Assembly: GCA_016839345.1 (NCBI GenBank)
Contig: JAEOUL010000200.1
Coordinates: 1-13,601 of the forward strand
Direction: 5' to 3'
Length of the DNA stretch: 13,601 nt
From: Candidatus Thorarchaeota archaeon
GTDB lineage: Archaea; Asgardarchaeota; Thorarchaeia; Thorarchaeales; Thorarchaeaceae
Part shown: positions 7,491-12,747 of the stretch, one piece after another
Layout of the letters: the number at the start of each line of letters is the position of its first letter
Position numbering within the stretch: the stretch's first letter is position 1
Notes under the pieces: model-generated
Told to the model about the DNA's origin: nothing
The model's database searches: none
What the model saw: the letters and a program-made list of their open reading frames with translations, nothing else
Position numbers and translations under genes: made by a program

Positions 7491-7544
7491 TTATGTAAAT
7501 TGGCAGTAATCCATCCAAATCCATCCTGCTAGATTTGATAGCAT
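7491..7544 (-). CDS. possible 17-residue leader ORF upstream of pheS
   Basis: On the minus strand AAGGTGA lies four bases before an ATG that opens a 17-codon frame (MLSNLAGWIWMDYCQFT) ending in TAA, about 85 bases before the chosen pheS start. The ribosome site is as good as any in the window, and the peptide is rich in aromatic residues (two Trp, one Tyr, one Phe). If the pheS transcript starts further upstream, this would be translated in its leader. It contains only one Phe codon, so it is unlike the Phe-rich leader of enterobacterial pheST. Chance occurrence is quite possible. Confidence 0.3.
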   Translation of the reverse strand: MLSNLAGWIWMDYCQFT

Positions 7545-7612
7545 GTGTTCACCTTTTTAATGTGTCGCCAAATGCTGGTTTTGAAGTTCAAAATAATCGT
7601 TGCTACACAATG

Positions 7613-7623
7613 TTAAAATATAC
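7613..7623 (+). promoter_or_regulatory. TATA-like element for the aRF1 gene
   Basis: The stretch TTAAAATATAC is the best plus-strand TATA candidate in the gap. Initiation about 25 bases downstream would be near 7645. That leaves about 25 bases to the ATG at 7671, which has no ribosome site, or about 65 bases to the TTG at 7710, which has one. Confidence 0.4.
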
Positions 7624-7699
7624 TCAATCGGGAGTTCAGGTTGGCAGAATCATGCTGCCTCTGATTTTTGATGAAATCAGTGAACAGTATAACTGTGAA

Positions 7700-7704
7700 G
7701 GTGA
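7700..7704 (+). promoter_or_regulatory. ribosome binding site deciding the aRF1 start
   Basis: GGTGA, within AAGGTGA, sits five bases before the TTG at 7710. The earlier in-frame candidates (TTG 7668, ATG 7671) have no comparable site, and the TTG start puts the N-terminus where other archaeal aRF1 proteins begin. Confidence 0.55.
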
Positions 7705-7709
7705 ATAAC

Positions 7710-8789
7710 TTGTCCGCGGAGAGACACAAGCTTAGACGTAAGGTAGAGAAGCTCAAGGCTTACCAAGGACGCCACAGTTCGTTCACCACATTATATATTC
7801 CACCTACAAAGAACCTAACTGATGTCATCAGCTTTGTAAAGACCGAGCTTGCAGGAGCTGAGAACATCAAGAGCAAAGCAAATCGGAAAAATGTTTCAGA
7901 TAATCTTACAGCCATGCTTAGTGAGCTGACAAAAATGGGGGAGATACCTGAGAATGGCATCGCCTTCTTCTACGGTATTGAAGAAGAGAGTGGGAGTGAG
8001 ACTGAGATTCGGGATGTAGTAATTCCTCCAACCCCCATATCTCAGTTCATTTATCTCTGTGGAAGAGAGTTTGTCACTGAAGAACTCGAGAACATGACAA
8101 AACCCAAGAGTCTTGTTGTTATCGTTCTGATTGAGGGTGGTAAGGTAACAATTGGCTATCTCCGCGGTAAACACATGGAGCTAGTCCGTGATGAGGATTT
8201 CTATATCATAGGCAAAACTAGGGCTGGTGGCCAGAGTGCTAAAAGGTACATGCGTCTTCGTGAAGAGAAGATGATGGAGTTTTTCAAGTATGTTGGCCGA
8301 ATGCTGAATAACCTCTTGGTTGATAATTTAGAAAATGTTGATGCTATCGTTCTCGGCGGAAACACGATTCGTTGCCAAGAGTTTTTGGATAAGGGTGATC
8401 TTGATTATCGATTGCGAGAAAAAGTCGCTGAAACCATTATTCCTGTGAGTATAATCGATGAAACTGGTCTCTACCAGGCAATGAAGGAAGCCTCACGTAT
8501 ACTCCGAGAAACAGAGATTTATGCGGAGCGTCAAACATGGGATCAGTTCATAGAAGATCTGATGAAAGGTCTTAACACTGTCACTTATGGTAGGGATGAG
8601 GTCATGACTTCACTTCGTGAAGGACGAGTTGATACAATAATGGTTAGTGAAGATCTTGCAGAGCAGATGGATGAGCTCTATGAGGAAGTTGGTACATATG
8701 GAACCAATTTACTTGTCTTCTCCAATCAGACTGAATCGGGCGCTCAGCTGAAATCATTTGGTGGAATGGCTGCCCGTCTTCGATGGTAA
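7710..8789 (+). CDS. prf1: peptide chain release factor aRF1, minidomain-less
   Basis: This is the archaeal class I release factor, which reads stop codons in the ribosomal A site and triggers peptide release. From TTG 7710 it has 359 residues. Domain 1 contains the NIKS stop-codon loop (ENIKSKANRKNV, NIKS at about 52-55) and the YxCxxxF element YLCGREF (115-121). Domain 2 carries GGQ in KTRAGGQSAKRYMRLREE (GGQ at 173-175), needed for hydrolysis. Domain 3 ends with the expected ESGAQLKSFGGMAARLRW. Presence of NIKS and GGQ separates it from Dom34/pelota. It is about 40-50 residues shorter than usual archaeal aRF1 (around 410-420): after VDTIMVSEDL the chain passes almost directly to the C-terminal strand region, without the Cys-rich minidomain normally inserted there. 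The start choice rests on GGTGA five bases upstream; ATG 7671 is the alternative. Confidence 0.93.
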   Translation: MSAERHKLRRKVEKLKAYQGRHSSFTTLYIPPTKNLTDVISFVKTELAGAENIKSKANRKNVSDNLTAMLSELTKMGEIPENGIAFFYGIEEESGSETEIRDVVIPPTPISQFIYLCGREFVTEELENMTKPKSLVVIVLIEGGKVTIGYLRGKHMELVRDEDFYIIGKTRAGGQSAKRYMRLREEKMMEFFKYVGRMLNNLLVDNLENVDAIVLGGNTIRCQEFLDKGDLDYRLREKVAETIIPVSIIDETGLYQAMKEASRILRETEIYAERQTWDQFIEDLMKGLNTVTYGRDEVMTSLREGRVDTIMVSEDLAEQMDELYEEVGTYGTNLLVFSNQTESGAQLKSFGGMAARLRW

Positions 8790-8796
8790 GAATAGC

Positions 8797-9213
8797 TCAG
8801 GCTTTTGGTGGGCGTGGTATCTCTCTCAGGGTTTCAATGTCTTCAACCCATTTCGTGAGTTCTTCACTGATTCCATTGATAAATGCAAGAAGTGTCTGTT
8901 GATATTTACGTAAGTGATGCTGTTCCAATTTTTTGGATTTTGATACATAATCCTTGACTCTCTTCGGAAATCCAATCACCCATTTACGAAGTATGAACTC
9001 GGCTTTTTTATCCTCAAGAACTTTCTTTGCTAACCGAATTTTTCTTCTTTTTGTAATCAAGTCTTCGAGGAGTTTCTGGAGTGTAATTGTGGCTGCAACC
9101 AGTTCCTTAGCGTCGAATTTGGAATCTTGATTCCGACTTGTATAATAAACTCGCTTGAGGTCTCTCTTTGCACTCATGACATGAGTCAGGAGTCGAGTCA
9201 TTGAATGAACCAT
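8797..9213 (-). CDS. basic all-helical protein, unknown
   Basis: I do not recognise this 138-residue protein. It is predicted to be almost entirely alpha-helical and rich in Lys and Arg, with charged stretches such as EDLITKRRKIRLAKKVLEDK (about 50-69), a WVIGFPKRVKDYVSK segment in the middle, and a Pro-rich end (REIPRPPKA). There is no signal peptide, membrane segment or cysteine pattern. Helical hairpins or nucleic-acid contact are possible but unsupported. The ATG at 9213 has only a weak purine-rich stretch upstream (GAAGAGAAG). A T-rich stretch around 9238-9246 could act as a promoter giving a nearly leaderless mRNA. The gene converges on aRF1 with a seven-base gap and lies downstream of the split nuclease on the same strand, 59 bases after it. 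It is probably a real lineage-specific gene given its clean, charged helical composition. Confidence 0.7.
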   Translation of the reverse strand: MVHSMTRLLTHVMSAKRDLKRVYYTSRNQDSKFDAKELVAATITLQKLLEDLITKRRKIRLAKKVLEDKKAEFILRKWVIGFPKRVKDYVSKSKKLEQHHLRKYQQTLLAFINGISEELTKWVEDIETLREIPRPPKA

Positions 9214-9272
9214 GGCAATCTTCTCTTCAGTTCTTGATGTAAAAAGGTCTGTGTTAATGTATGTCTTATGAT

Positions 9273-9941
9273 TTACACTGCTGAATAGTTACATTTTCCT
9301 ATGCTATAGGGACAAACTATACATTTTTCATGTTCTGTTGAAGGTCTTGGTTTCCGACCTTTATACCAGACCTCATCCATTTTTTTGAGAGATTTGATTA
9401 TTCTATTAGAATCGAATCGTTTGACGTAGATTTTACTATCACTACATCTCCAGCACTCTCTTGACGCGTTATTTTCCATACATCTTCGTGCTCTGTCCTG
9501 AAGACAGTAGATATTAACAAGACGGGTCGAGGAGCAAGAAACGCCTCTCTCTAGGAGTGCCAAAGCATACAATCCAGCTTGAAAGATATCCTCTGACTTA
9601 CTCTTTTGTGGTAGGTATTTCACAGGAAATTTATGTTCAACGATAAGATCCAGCACTGGAGCATCTTCCCAGTGAAGGATTGCATTATCAAACCTCCCAA
9701 TGAATCGATATCCCAATGACCGTACAGTTTCTTCCGAGAAATAATAGTACTGGCCAAATTTCCATCGACTAGGTTTCAAGTGAAGAAATTCGGAAAGACT
9801 CCAAGGGGACTGAATCGCTCTTTGCATCTTCATTCCCACAGAAGAAACACCAGATCGCGGTTGAGATAGAAGGAGTAAGAGGATACCTCCAATGAAGATT
9901 ACCATCAGCACTAAGTTGACAAAAGCATCCAAGAGTATCAC
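9273..9941 (-). CDS. Cas4/RecB-like nuclease, C-terminal part with membrane helix
   Basis: This frame encodes the core of a PD-(D/E)XK nuclease of the Cas4/Dna2-type family. Seen in order: a membrane helix (about LVLMVIFIGGILLLLL), the catalytic Asp in GRFDNAI, the E-x-K pair in LIVEHKFP, the family Q-xxx-Y motif in FQAGLYALALLE, and three C-terminal cysteines in CIVCPYSIGKC that match the Fe-S cluster ligands of Cas4. Further Cys pairs (CWRC) lie between. The fourth expected cluster Cys and the G-xxx-H motif are missing here but present in the adjacent gene upstream, in a frame offset by one base. I chose GTG at 9941, which overlaps the upstream TGA as GTGA and suits translational coupling; the frame is open to a TTG at 10016. 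Either the protein works as two chains, or this is a frameshifted gene. No CRISPR array or other cas gene is nearby. Confidence 0.72.
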   Translation of the reverse strand: MILLDAFVNLVLMVIFIGGILLLLLSQPRSGVSSVGMKMQRAIQSPWSLSEFLHLKPSRWKFGQYYYFSEETVRSLGYRFIGRFDNAILHWEDAPVLDLIVEHKFPVKYLPQKSKSEDIFQAGLYALALLERGVSCSSTRLVNIYCLQDRARRCMENNASRECWRCSDSKIYVKRFDSNRIIKSLKKMDEVWYKGRKPRPSTEHEKCIVCPYSIGKCNYSAV

Positions 9942-10204
9942 CACAAGATCCAGAGAATACCTGCAATCAATGACACCATTATGATGAGATATGGAAGTAG
10001 TCGATGTCCTCTCCAACCTTCTCGTGATGCCATCTGACTGGAGATGAGTCCATGTAAAATCGAACCAGTAACACCAGCTTCAGATACAGATTCACCTAGC
10101 TTCTGTTTCAAATGAAGTCTATACTCACACTGAAACTGAATTCTCAGGTCTGACACATCTCTCATCGTATTGCGCGGTGTTTTCACAGTTTCATTCAATC
10201 TCAT
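9938..10204 (-). CDS. Cas4/RecB-like nuclease, N-terminal part with membrane helix
   Basis: The 88 residues correspond to the N-terminal segment of Cas4-like nucleases: DVSDLRIQFQCEYRLHLKQK supplies the single N-terminal cluster cysteine (C26), and GSILHG (47-52) is the G-xxx-H motif that precedes the nuclease core. After a basic stretch (SREGWRGHR) it ends in one membrane helix, LLPYLIIMVSLIAGILWILW, and stops directly. The basic flank predicts an N-inside orientation. The rest of the nuclease follows in a frame shifted by minus one, starting at the GTGA overlap and opening with another hydrophobic helix. Alone, this piece lacks all metal-binding acidic residues. The ATG at 10204 has a purine-rich but weak ribosome site (GAGAGAGA). 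A second in-frame ATG lies 13 codons later. Function as a partner chain to the downstream product is an inference. Confidence 0.65.
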   Translation of the reverse strand: MRLNETVKTPRNTMRDVSDLRIQFQCEYRLHLKQKLGESVSEAGVTGSILHGLISSQMASREGWRGHRLLPYLIIMVSLIAGILWILW

Positions 10205-10284
10205 TCTCTCTCAGGAAATTGTTTTGGACTGTCCCTCAAAAGGAGCACACTTCTTGCAGCTTCTAGGCAAACAGTAGAGATTCA

Positions 10285-10292
10285 CTTATATT
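10285..10292. promoter_or_regulatory. TATA-like element usable in both directions
   Basis: CTTATATT on the plus strand reads AATATAAG on the minus strand. Rightward initiation near 10317 would leave about 27 bases before the ATG at 10344. Leftward initiation near 10260 would leave about 56 bases before the nuclease ATG at 10204. No better TATA candidate was seen in this 139-base divergent gap. Confidence 0.35.
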
Positions 10293-10343
10293 CGAGTTTG
10301 AGGAGTTTTCATAGACAGGATTTCGCTACGGAGACAAAGGCTG

Positions 10344-10766
10344 ATGTCAGACGAAACCTATGAAGGAGCAACTGCTGGACGAGTGCTTGTATTTGATGAT
10401 AGTGAAACCGTAAAGTTTCCTGCGGCTTTTAAGAATGCAATGGGAACAGGTCAAGGGCTTATGGTTTTGGTTCACAAAGATCGACTCATCAAGATATTTC
10501 CTCTCGAAAGCAACGAGGTTCTATTCCTCAGCCTTGAGATTGGAAAGCTTACAAATGATTTTCTGACGAAACTTTCTCAAATCTTCAAGAAATCAGGGCT
10601 TGTAGATCTCCTATTTTCTACAGGAGTATGCCTGAGAGGAACACGATGTTTCTACGAATGCTATTTCAACCCAGCTCAACTCAGTTCTGATATGTCAGAA
10701 CTCGAGGATTCATTGAGAGTACTTGATGGTGTACAAAGAGTAGTGATTGATAAAGTATCAGTGTAA
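10344..10766 (+). CDS. putative AbrB-like/ACT-like regulatory protein
   Basis: The function is not known; the fold reading is by pattern. Residues about 12-52 (GRVLVFDDSETVKFPAAFKN, then GTGQGLMVLVHKDRLIKIFP) resemble the swapped-hairpin AbrB/SpoVT DNA-binding domain, in which a strand, a P-x-x-x-x-x-x-L-like helix and a G-rich turn precede a basic strand. Residues about 72-140 alternate helix and strand in the order expected for an ACT-like ligand-binding fold, with three Cys in FSTGVCLRGTRCFYECYFN. The combination would be a small-molecule-responsive DNA-binding protein (inference). It has no membrane segment. The ATG at 10344 has AAGG four bases upstream, a modest ribosome site. The VTT-type membrane protein gene follows 43 bases downstream on the same strand. 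The confidence covers the existence of the gene; the domain reading is weaker. Confidence 0.75.
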   Translation: MSDETYEGATAGRVLVFDDSETVKFPAAFKNAMGTGQGLMVLVHKDRLIKIFPLESNEVLFLSLEIGKLTNDFLTKLSQIFKKSGLVDLLFSTGVCLRGTRCFYECYFNPAQLSSDMSELEDSLRVLDGVQRVVIDKVSV

Positions 10767-10809
10767 ACTGATTCCTACTCTACACATTTGTAATATTGGT
10801 GCCTTTCAT

Positions 10810-11472
10810 ATGCAAGACCTCTTTGTAATTATCACACAGATGATAACACAAGGGTACCTTGGTCTATTCATCATCTGTTTTACAATCAACATGATTCCAT
10901 TTCTCAGCCCAAGTAACATGATTCTTGCAGGAGCTGCAGCTATCCTCGTACCAGAACTAGGCTGGATTCAGATTGGACTCATAGTAGCCATTACCGCCAC
11001 GATGGCCAAGTTCATCCACTATGCTGTGGTTCGAGGGTCGCGTGTCATTCTCTCTGAGGAACGGTTAAAGATGCTTGAGAGTGAGAGAAATCGGGTTGAA
11101 AAATGGGGAGCTCTTGCGCTTTTCATAGCTGCCGCTTCTCCTGTTCCAGATGATCCACTCATAGTATACGTAGGTCTCACGAAATACAACTCAATCAAGT
11201 TCACAATCAGTTACTTCATTGGCAAAGTGATTGTGACCCTTGCTGGTGCTCTCATCGGTTTTAGAACCGCAAATTACTTCGAATCTGCTCCTATAGTGGT
11301 TGCTTCAATCGCACTTACTGCTATAATCACGGGCATTCTATTCAAGAGAAGATCTGAGGGAAAAGATTCTGATTTGCTTCAAGAGATTCTTGAAGAAGAA
11401 ATCATTAGTAATAATGACGATACCGATTCTCTAGTTGGAGGAGGAGAATCAAAAGAACCGAATGAAATATGA
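10810..11472 (+). CDS. VTT/DedA-type membrane protein
   Basis: This 220-residue polytopic membrane protein resembles the VTT (SNARE-associated/DedA/TMEM41) superfamily, some members of which act as lipid scramblases or transporters; its own substrate is unknown. Hydrophobic segments lie at about 14-45, 52-72, 100-125, 131-152 and 161-179. Family-like features are a reentrant-type SPSN segment (33-36), SPVPDDPLIVYVGLTKYNSI (110-129) with its Pro-Asp-Asp, and the GK pair at 138-139. The last 40 residues form an acidic, polar cytosolic-type tail (DLLQEILEEEIISNNDD). I chose the ATG at 10810 because GGTG lies eight bases upstream; an open frame extends 21 codons further, overlapping the preceding gene, but that stretch is not hydrophobic and lacks a site. 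Family assignment is moderate: the P-D-D motif and topology support it, and overall similarity was not computed. Confidence 0.75.
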   Translation: MQDLFVIITQMITQGYLGLFIICFTINMIPFLSPSNMILAGAAAILVPELGWIQIGLIVAITATMAKFIHYAVVRGSRVILSEERLKMLESERNRVEKWGALALFIAAASPVPDDPLIVYVGLTKYNSIKFTISYFIGKVIVTLAGALIGFRTANYFESAPIVVASIALTAIITGILFKRRSEGKDSDLLQEILEEEIISNNDDTDSLVGGGESKEPNEI

Positions 11473-11496
11473 CTCCTCAGTTCGTGTTGTCAGAAA

Positions 11497-11504
11497 TTTT
11501 TAAG
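11497..11504 (+). promoter_or_regulatory. TATA-like element for the CpXC gene
   Basis: TTTTTAAG, preceded by CAGAAA, is a good archaeal TATA match. Initiation about 25 bases downstream would be near 11527, followed by GGTGA at 11534-11538 and the TTG at 11544. The regular spacing of all three elements supports a separate promoter just after the VTT gene. Confidence 0.5.
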
Positions 11505-11533
11505 TGCATGCCAATGTGTTTCATATCTATTCT

Positions 11534-11538
11534 GGTGA
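11534..11538 (+). promoter_or_regulatory. ribosome binding site deciding the CpXC start
   Basis: GGTGA lies five bases before TTG 11544, the same arrangement as at the aRF1 gene. The longer reading from ATG 11469 overlaps the VTT stop as ATGA but places the promoter-like TTTTTAAG inside the coding region and adds residues unlike the zinc domain. Confidence 0.5.
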
Positions 11539-11543
11539 CCAAT

Positions 11544-11939
11544 TTGGCGAATACAAGTATTGCAGAAGTGAAATGTTCAAAGTGTAAGAACGTTTACGAA
11601 GCCAGTGTGATTGATCACATCGACCTATCTGAAGACCGTGATATGATCAAATCCCTCAGGTCTGGAAAAGCAAATCGAGTTCAATGCCCAAAATGCAAAA
11701 AAGTAATGTACTTGGACCGAAGCATTGTTGTTAATTTTGAACCAGAGAACATGATAGTCATCTGGGATAAGAAAGCTAGATCAAAGGCTGCCAAAGAGAG
11801 TCTTATTGAGGACTATCGTAGTGTAATTTCGTTTAACGAGATTTTAAGTGAGATTGCTGAGGAAACAGAGTTCTCGATAATCACCAAGCTTGACAAACTC
11901 AAGGCTCTGCTTGATGATTATCAGAAGACTCACAAGTAG
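11544..11939 (+). CDS. CpXC-domain zinc protein
   Basis: The 131 residues begin with a CpXC-type zinc-binding domain: KCSKCKNVYEASVIDHIDLS, then LRSGKANRVQCPKCKKVMYL, and a closing strand FEPENMIVIWDKK. The four cysteines (about 11, 14, 48 and 51) form two knuckles that should bind one zinc. CpXC domains occur in bacteria and archaea, and their molecular role is not established. The C-terminal half is helical and charged (KAAKESLIEDYRSV and onward, ending KALLDDYQKTHK) and may mediate contacts. I chose TTG 11544 on the basis of GGTGA five bases upstream and a TATA-like element at the right distance. An alternative is ATG 11469, giving 156 residues and an ATGA overlap with the VTT gene, which would imply translational coupling instead. 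Probably cytoplasmic. Confidence 0.8.
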   Translation: MANTSIAEVKCSKCKNVYEASVIDHIDLSEDRDMIKSLRSGKANRVQCPKCKKVMYLDRSIVVNFEPENMIVIWDKKARSKAAKESLIEDYRSVISFNEILSEIAEETEFSIITKLDKLKALLDDYQKTHK

Positions 11940-11951
11940 TATTGATCAATC

Positions 11952-11956
11952 TTTTT
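11952..11956 (+). terminator. possible T-tract terminator after the CpXC gene
   Basis: CTTTTTCC follows the TAG at 11937-11939 by 12 bases. Archaeal termination often relies on T-rich tracts, but this one is short, so the call is tentative. Confidence 0.25.
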
Positions 11957-11972
11957 CCTGTTCGAAGAATAG

Positions 11973-11981
11973 AATTAATAA
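11973..11981 (+). promoter_or_regulatory. TATA-like element for the exported protein gene
   Basis: ATTAATAAT here is a moderate TATA match. Initiation about 25 bases downstream would be near 12003, giving a leader of only about eight bases to the ATG at 12011, which fits the lack of a convincing ribosome site there. Confidence 0.3.
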
Positions 11982-12010
11982 TGCCATGAATACATAGGTT
12001 CATCTGAATC

Positions 12011-12739
12011 ATGGTGTGGAGTTTGCGGATTATATCAGGACGACGTCGATTAAAGGTGTTTGTTCTTGTTGCGATACTGATTAGTTCTGCTAGTATTCTA
12101 GCTTTCTCTCTGAGTGGAACCTTTGAATCTCCTTTCTACTGGGAAGTTTCAGTGGGAGATGAATTTCTCTACTCCATAAACGTTTCACATCACGAAACTG
12201 TCGATTATTATGGATACACTTACTCCAATTATCTCAGTCTTGATGGTGAACAACTGATTGTTCAAATTACTGAATTACCCAATGTAGCAGGATTTGTATC
12301 AAGCTCTTCATTTCAGTCCCAGGTAGTAGAAATGTCCAAGATATCTTGTCGTTTCTCAAACGGAACTTATCTTCCTAACGAATATCCAAACGAATTTGCT
12401 ACTAACATTGGAAAACCGCTTTCTCAATCAATCTTACCCCTGGGTGATTGGACTTTAATTGACAGGTTCTATCTTGACGAGTTTCCTGTGATTGATTATC
12501 CTGATGTTGATAAAGCTGGGTCAGTAACTAATTGTGTAAGTTTCAGATTGAATGAGAGTATGTATTTTGGGTCTAGAAAGTTGCTTTCAATATTTCCGAA
12601 CATCGCCACATACATATGGGAGGGGTGGACAGCCTTTGATACCGGAGTTCCGCTTGTAGTCAGATTCTACGTGGATTATCCTAGTTGCATGTATCAGGCA
12701 CGACTGAATGTGACCTTAACATATAATGGAACCCTTTGA
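12011..12739 (+). CDS. exported or membrane-anchored protein with glycosylation sequons
   Basis: I do not recognise this 242-residue protein. Residues 1-13 are basic (ISGRRRLK), and about 14-36 (VFVLVAILISSASILAFSLS) form a signal anchor or signal peptide. The remainder is a predicted beta-rich extracellular domain starting with YWEVSVGDEFLYSINVS, rich in Tyr, Phe, Ser and Asn. It has five N-x-S/T sequons (N57, N117, N181, N233 and N239), consistent with archaeal N-glycosylation at the cell surface. There are few cysteines and no second membrane segment. The V-G-D-x-F-x-Y opening recurs, to my knowledge, in many secreted archaeal proteins of unknown role. The start ATG has no good ribosome site. 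The gene runs convergently to the inositol-phosphate synthase gene, eight bases apart. Asn- and sequon-rich composition contrasts with the cytoplasmic neighbours, as expected for a surface protein. Confidence 0.82.
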   Translation: MVWSLRIISGRRRLKVFVLVAILISSASILAFSLSGTFESPFYWEVSVGDEFLYSINVSHHETVDYYGYTYSNYLSLDGEQLIVQITELPNVAGFVSSSSFQSQVVEMSKISCRFSNGTYLPNEYPNEFATNIGKPLSQSILPLGDWTLIDRFYLDEFPVIDYPDVDKAGSVTNCVSFRLNESMYFGSRKLLSIFPNIATYIWEGWTAFDTGVPLVVRFYVDYPSCMYQARLNVTLTYNGTL

Positions 12740-12747
12740 TTCCAGTC

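Larger units (their letters stand above)
7406..7709. other. divergent intergenic region between pheS and aRF1 genes
   Basis: About 300 bases without a large gene separate the pheS-pheT operon (leftward) from the aRF1 gene (rightward). It holds a 17-codon minus-strand mini-ORF with a strong ribosome site, a small inverted repeat at 7476-7489, a plus-strand TATA-like element at 7613-7623, and the in-frame codons upstream of the chosen starts of both genes. No tRNA-like or riboswitch-like fold was evident by eye. Confidence 0.6.

Noticed and set aside
7491..7544. Mini-ORF as a classical Phe attenuator
   Set aside because: Only one Phe codon and no terminator-antiterminator pair was seen; kept only as a possible leader ORF.
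9769..9966. A 65-codon minus-strand frame inside the nuclease
   Set aside because: It lies in the third frame under the conserved nuclease sequence and has no family-like features or ribosome site.
9938..10016. Programmed minus-one frameshift in the nuclease gene
   Set aside because: No slippery heptamer or downstream structure is evident in the overlap; a GTGA coupled start or a mutation explains it more simply. Not excluded.
10747..10809. Longer N-terminus for the VTT-type membrane protein
   Set aside because: It overlaps the preceding gene, begins with TTG without a ribosome site, and adds non-hydrophobic residues ahead of a better ATG.
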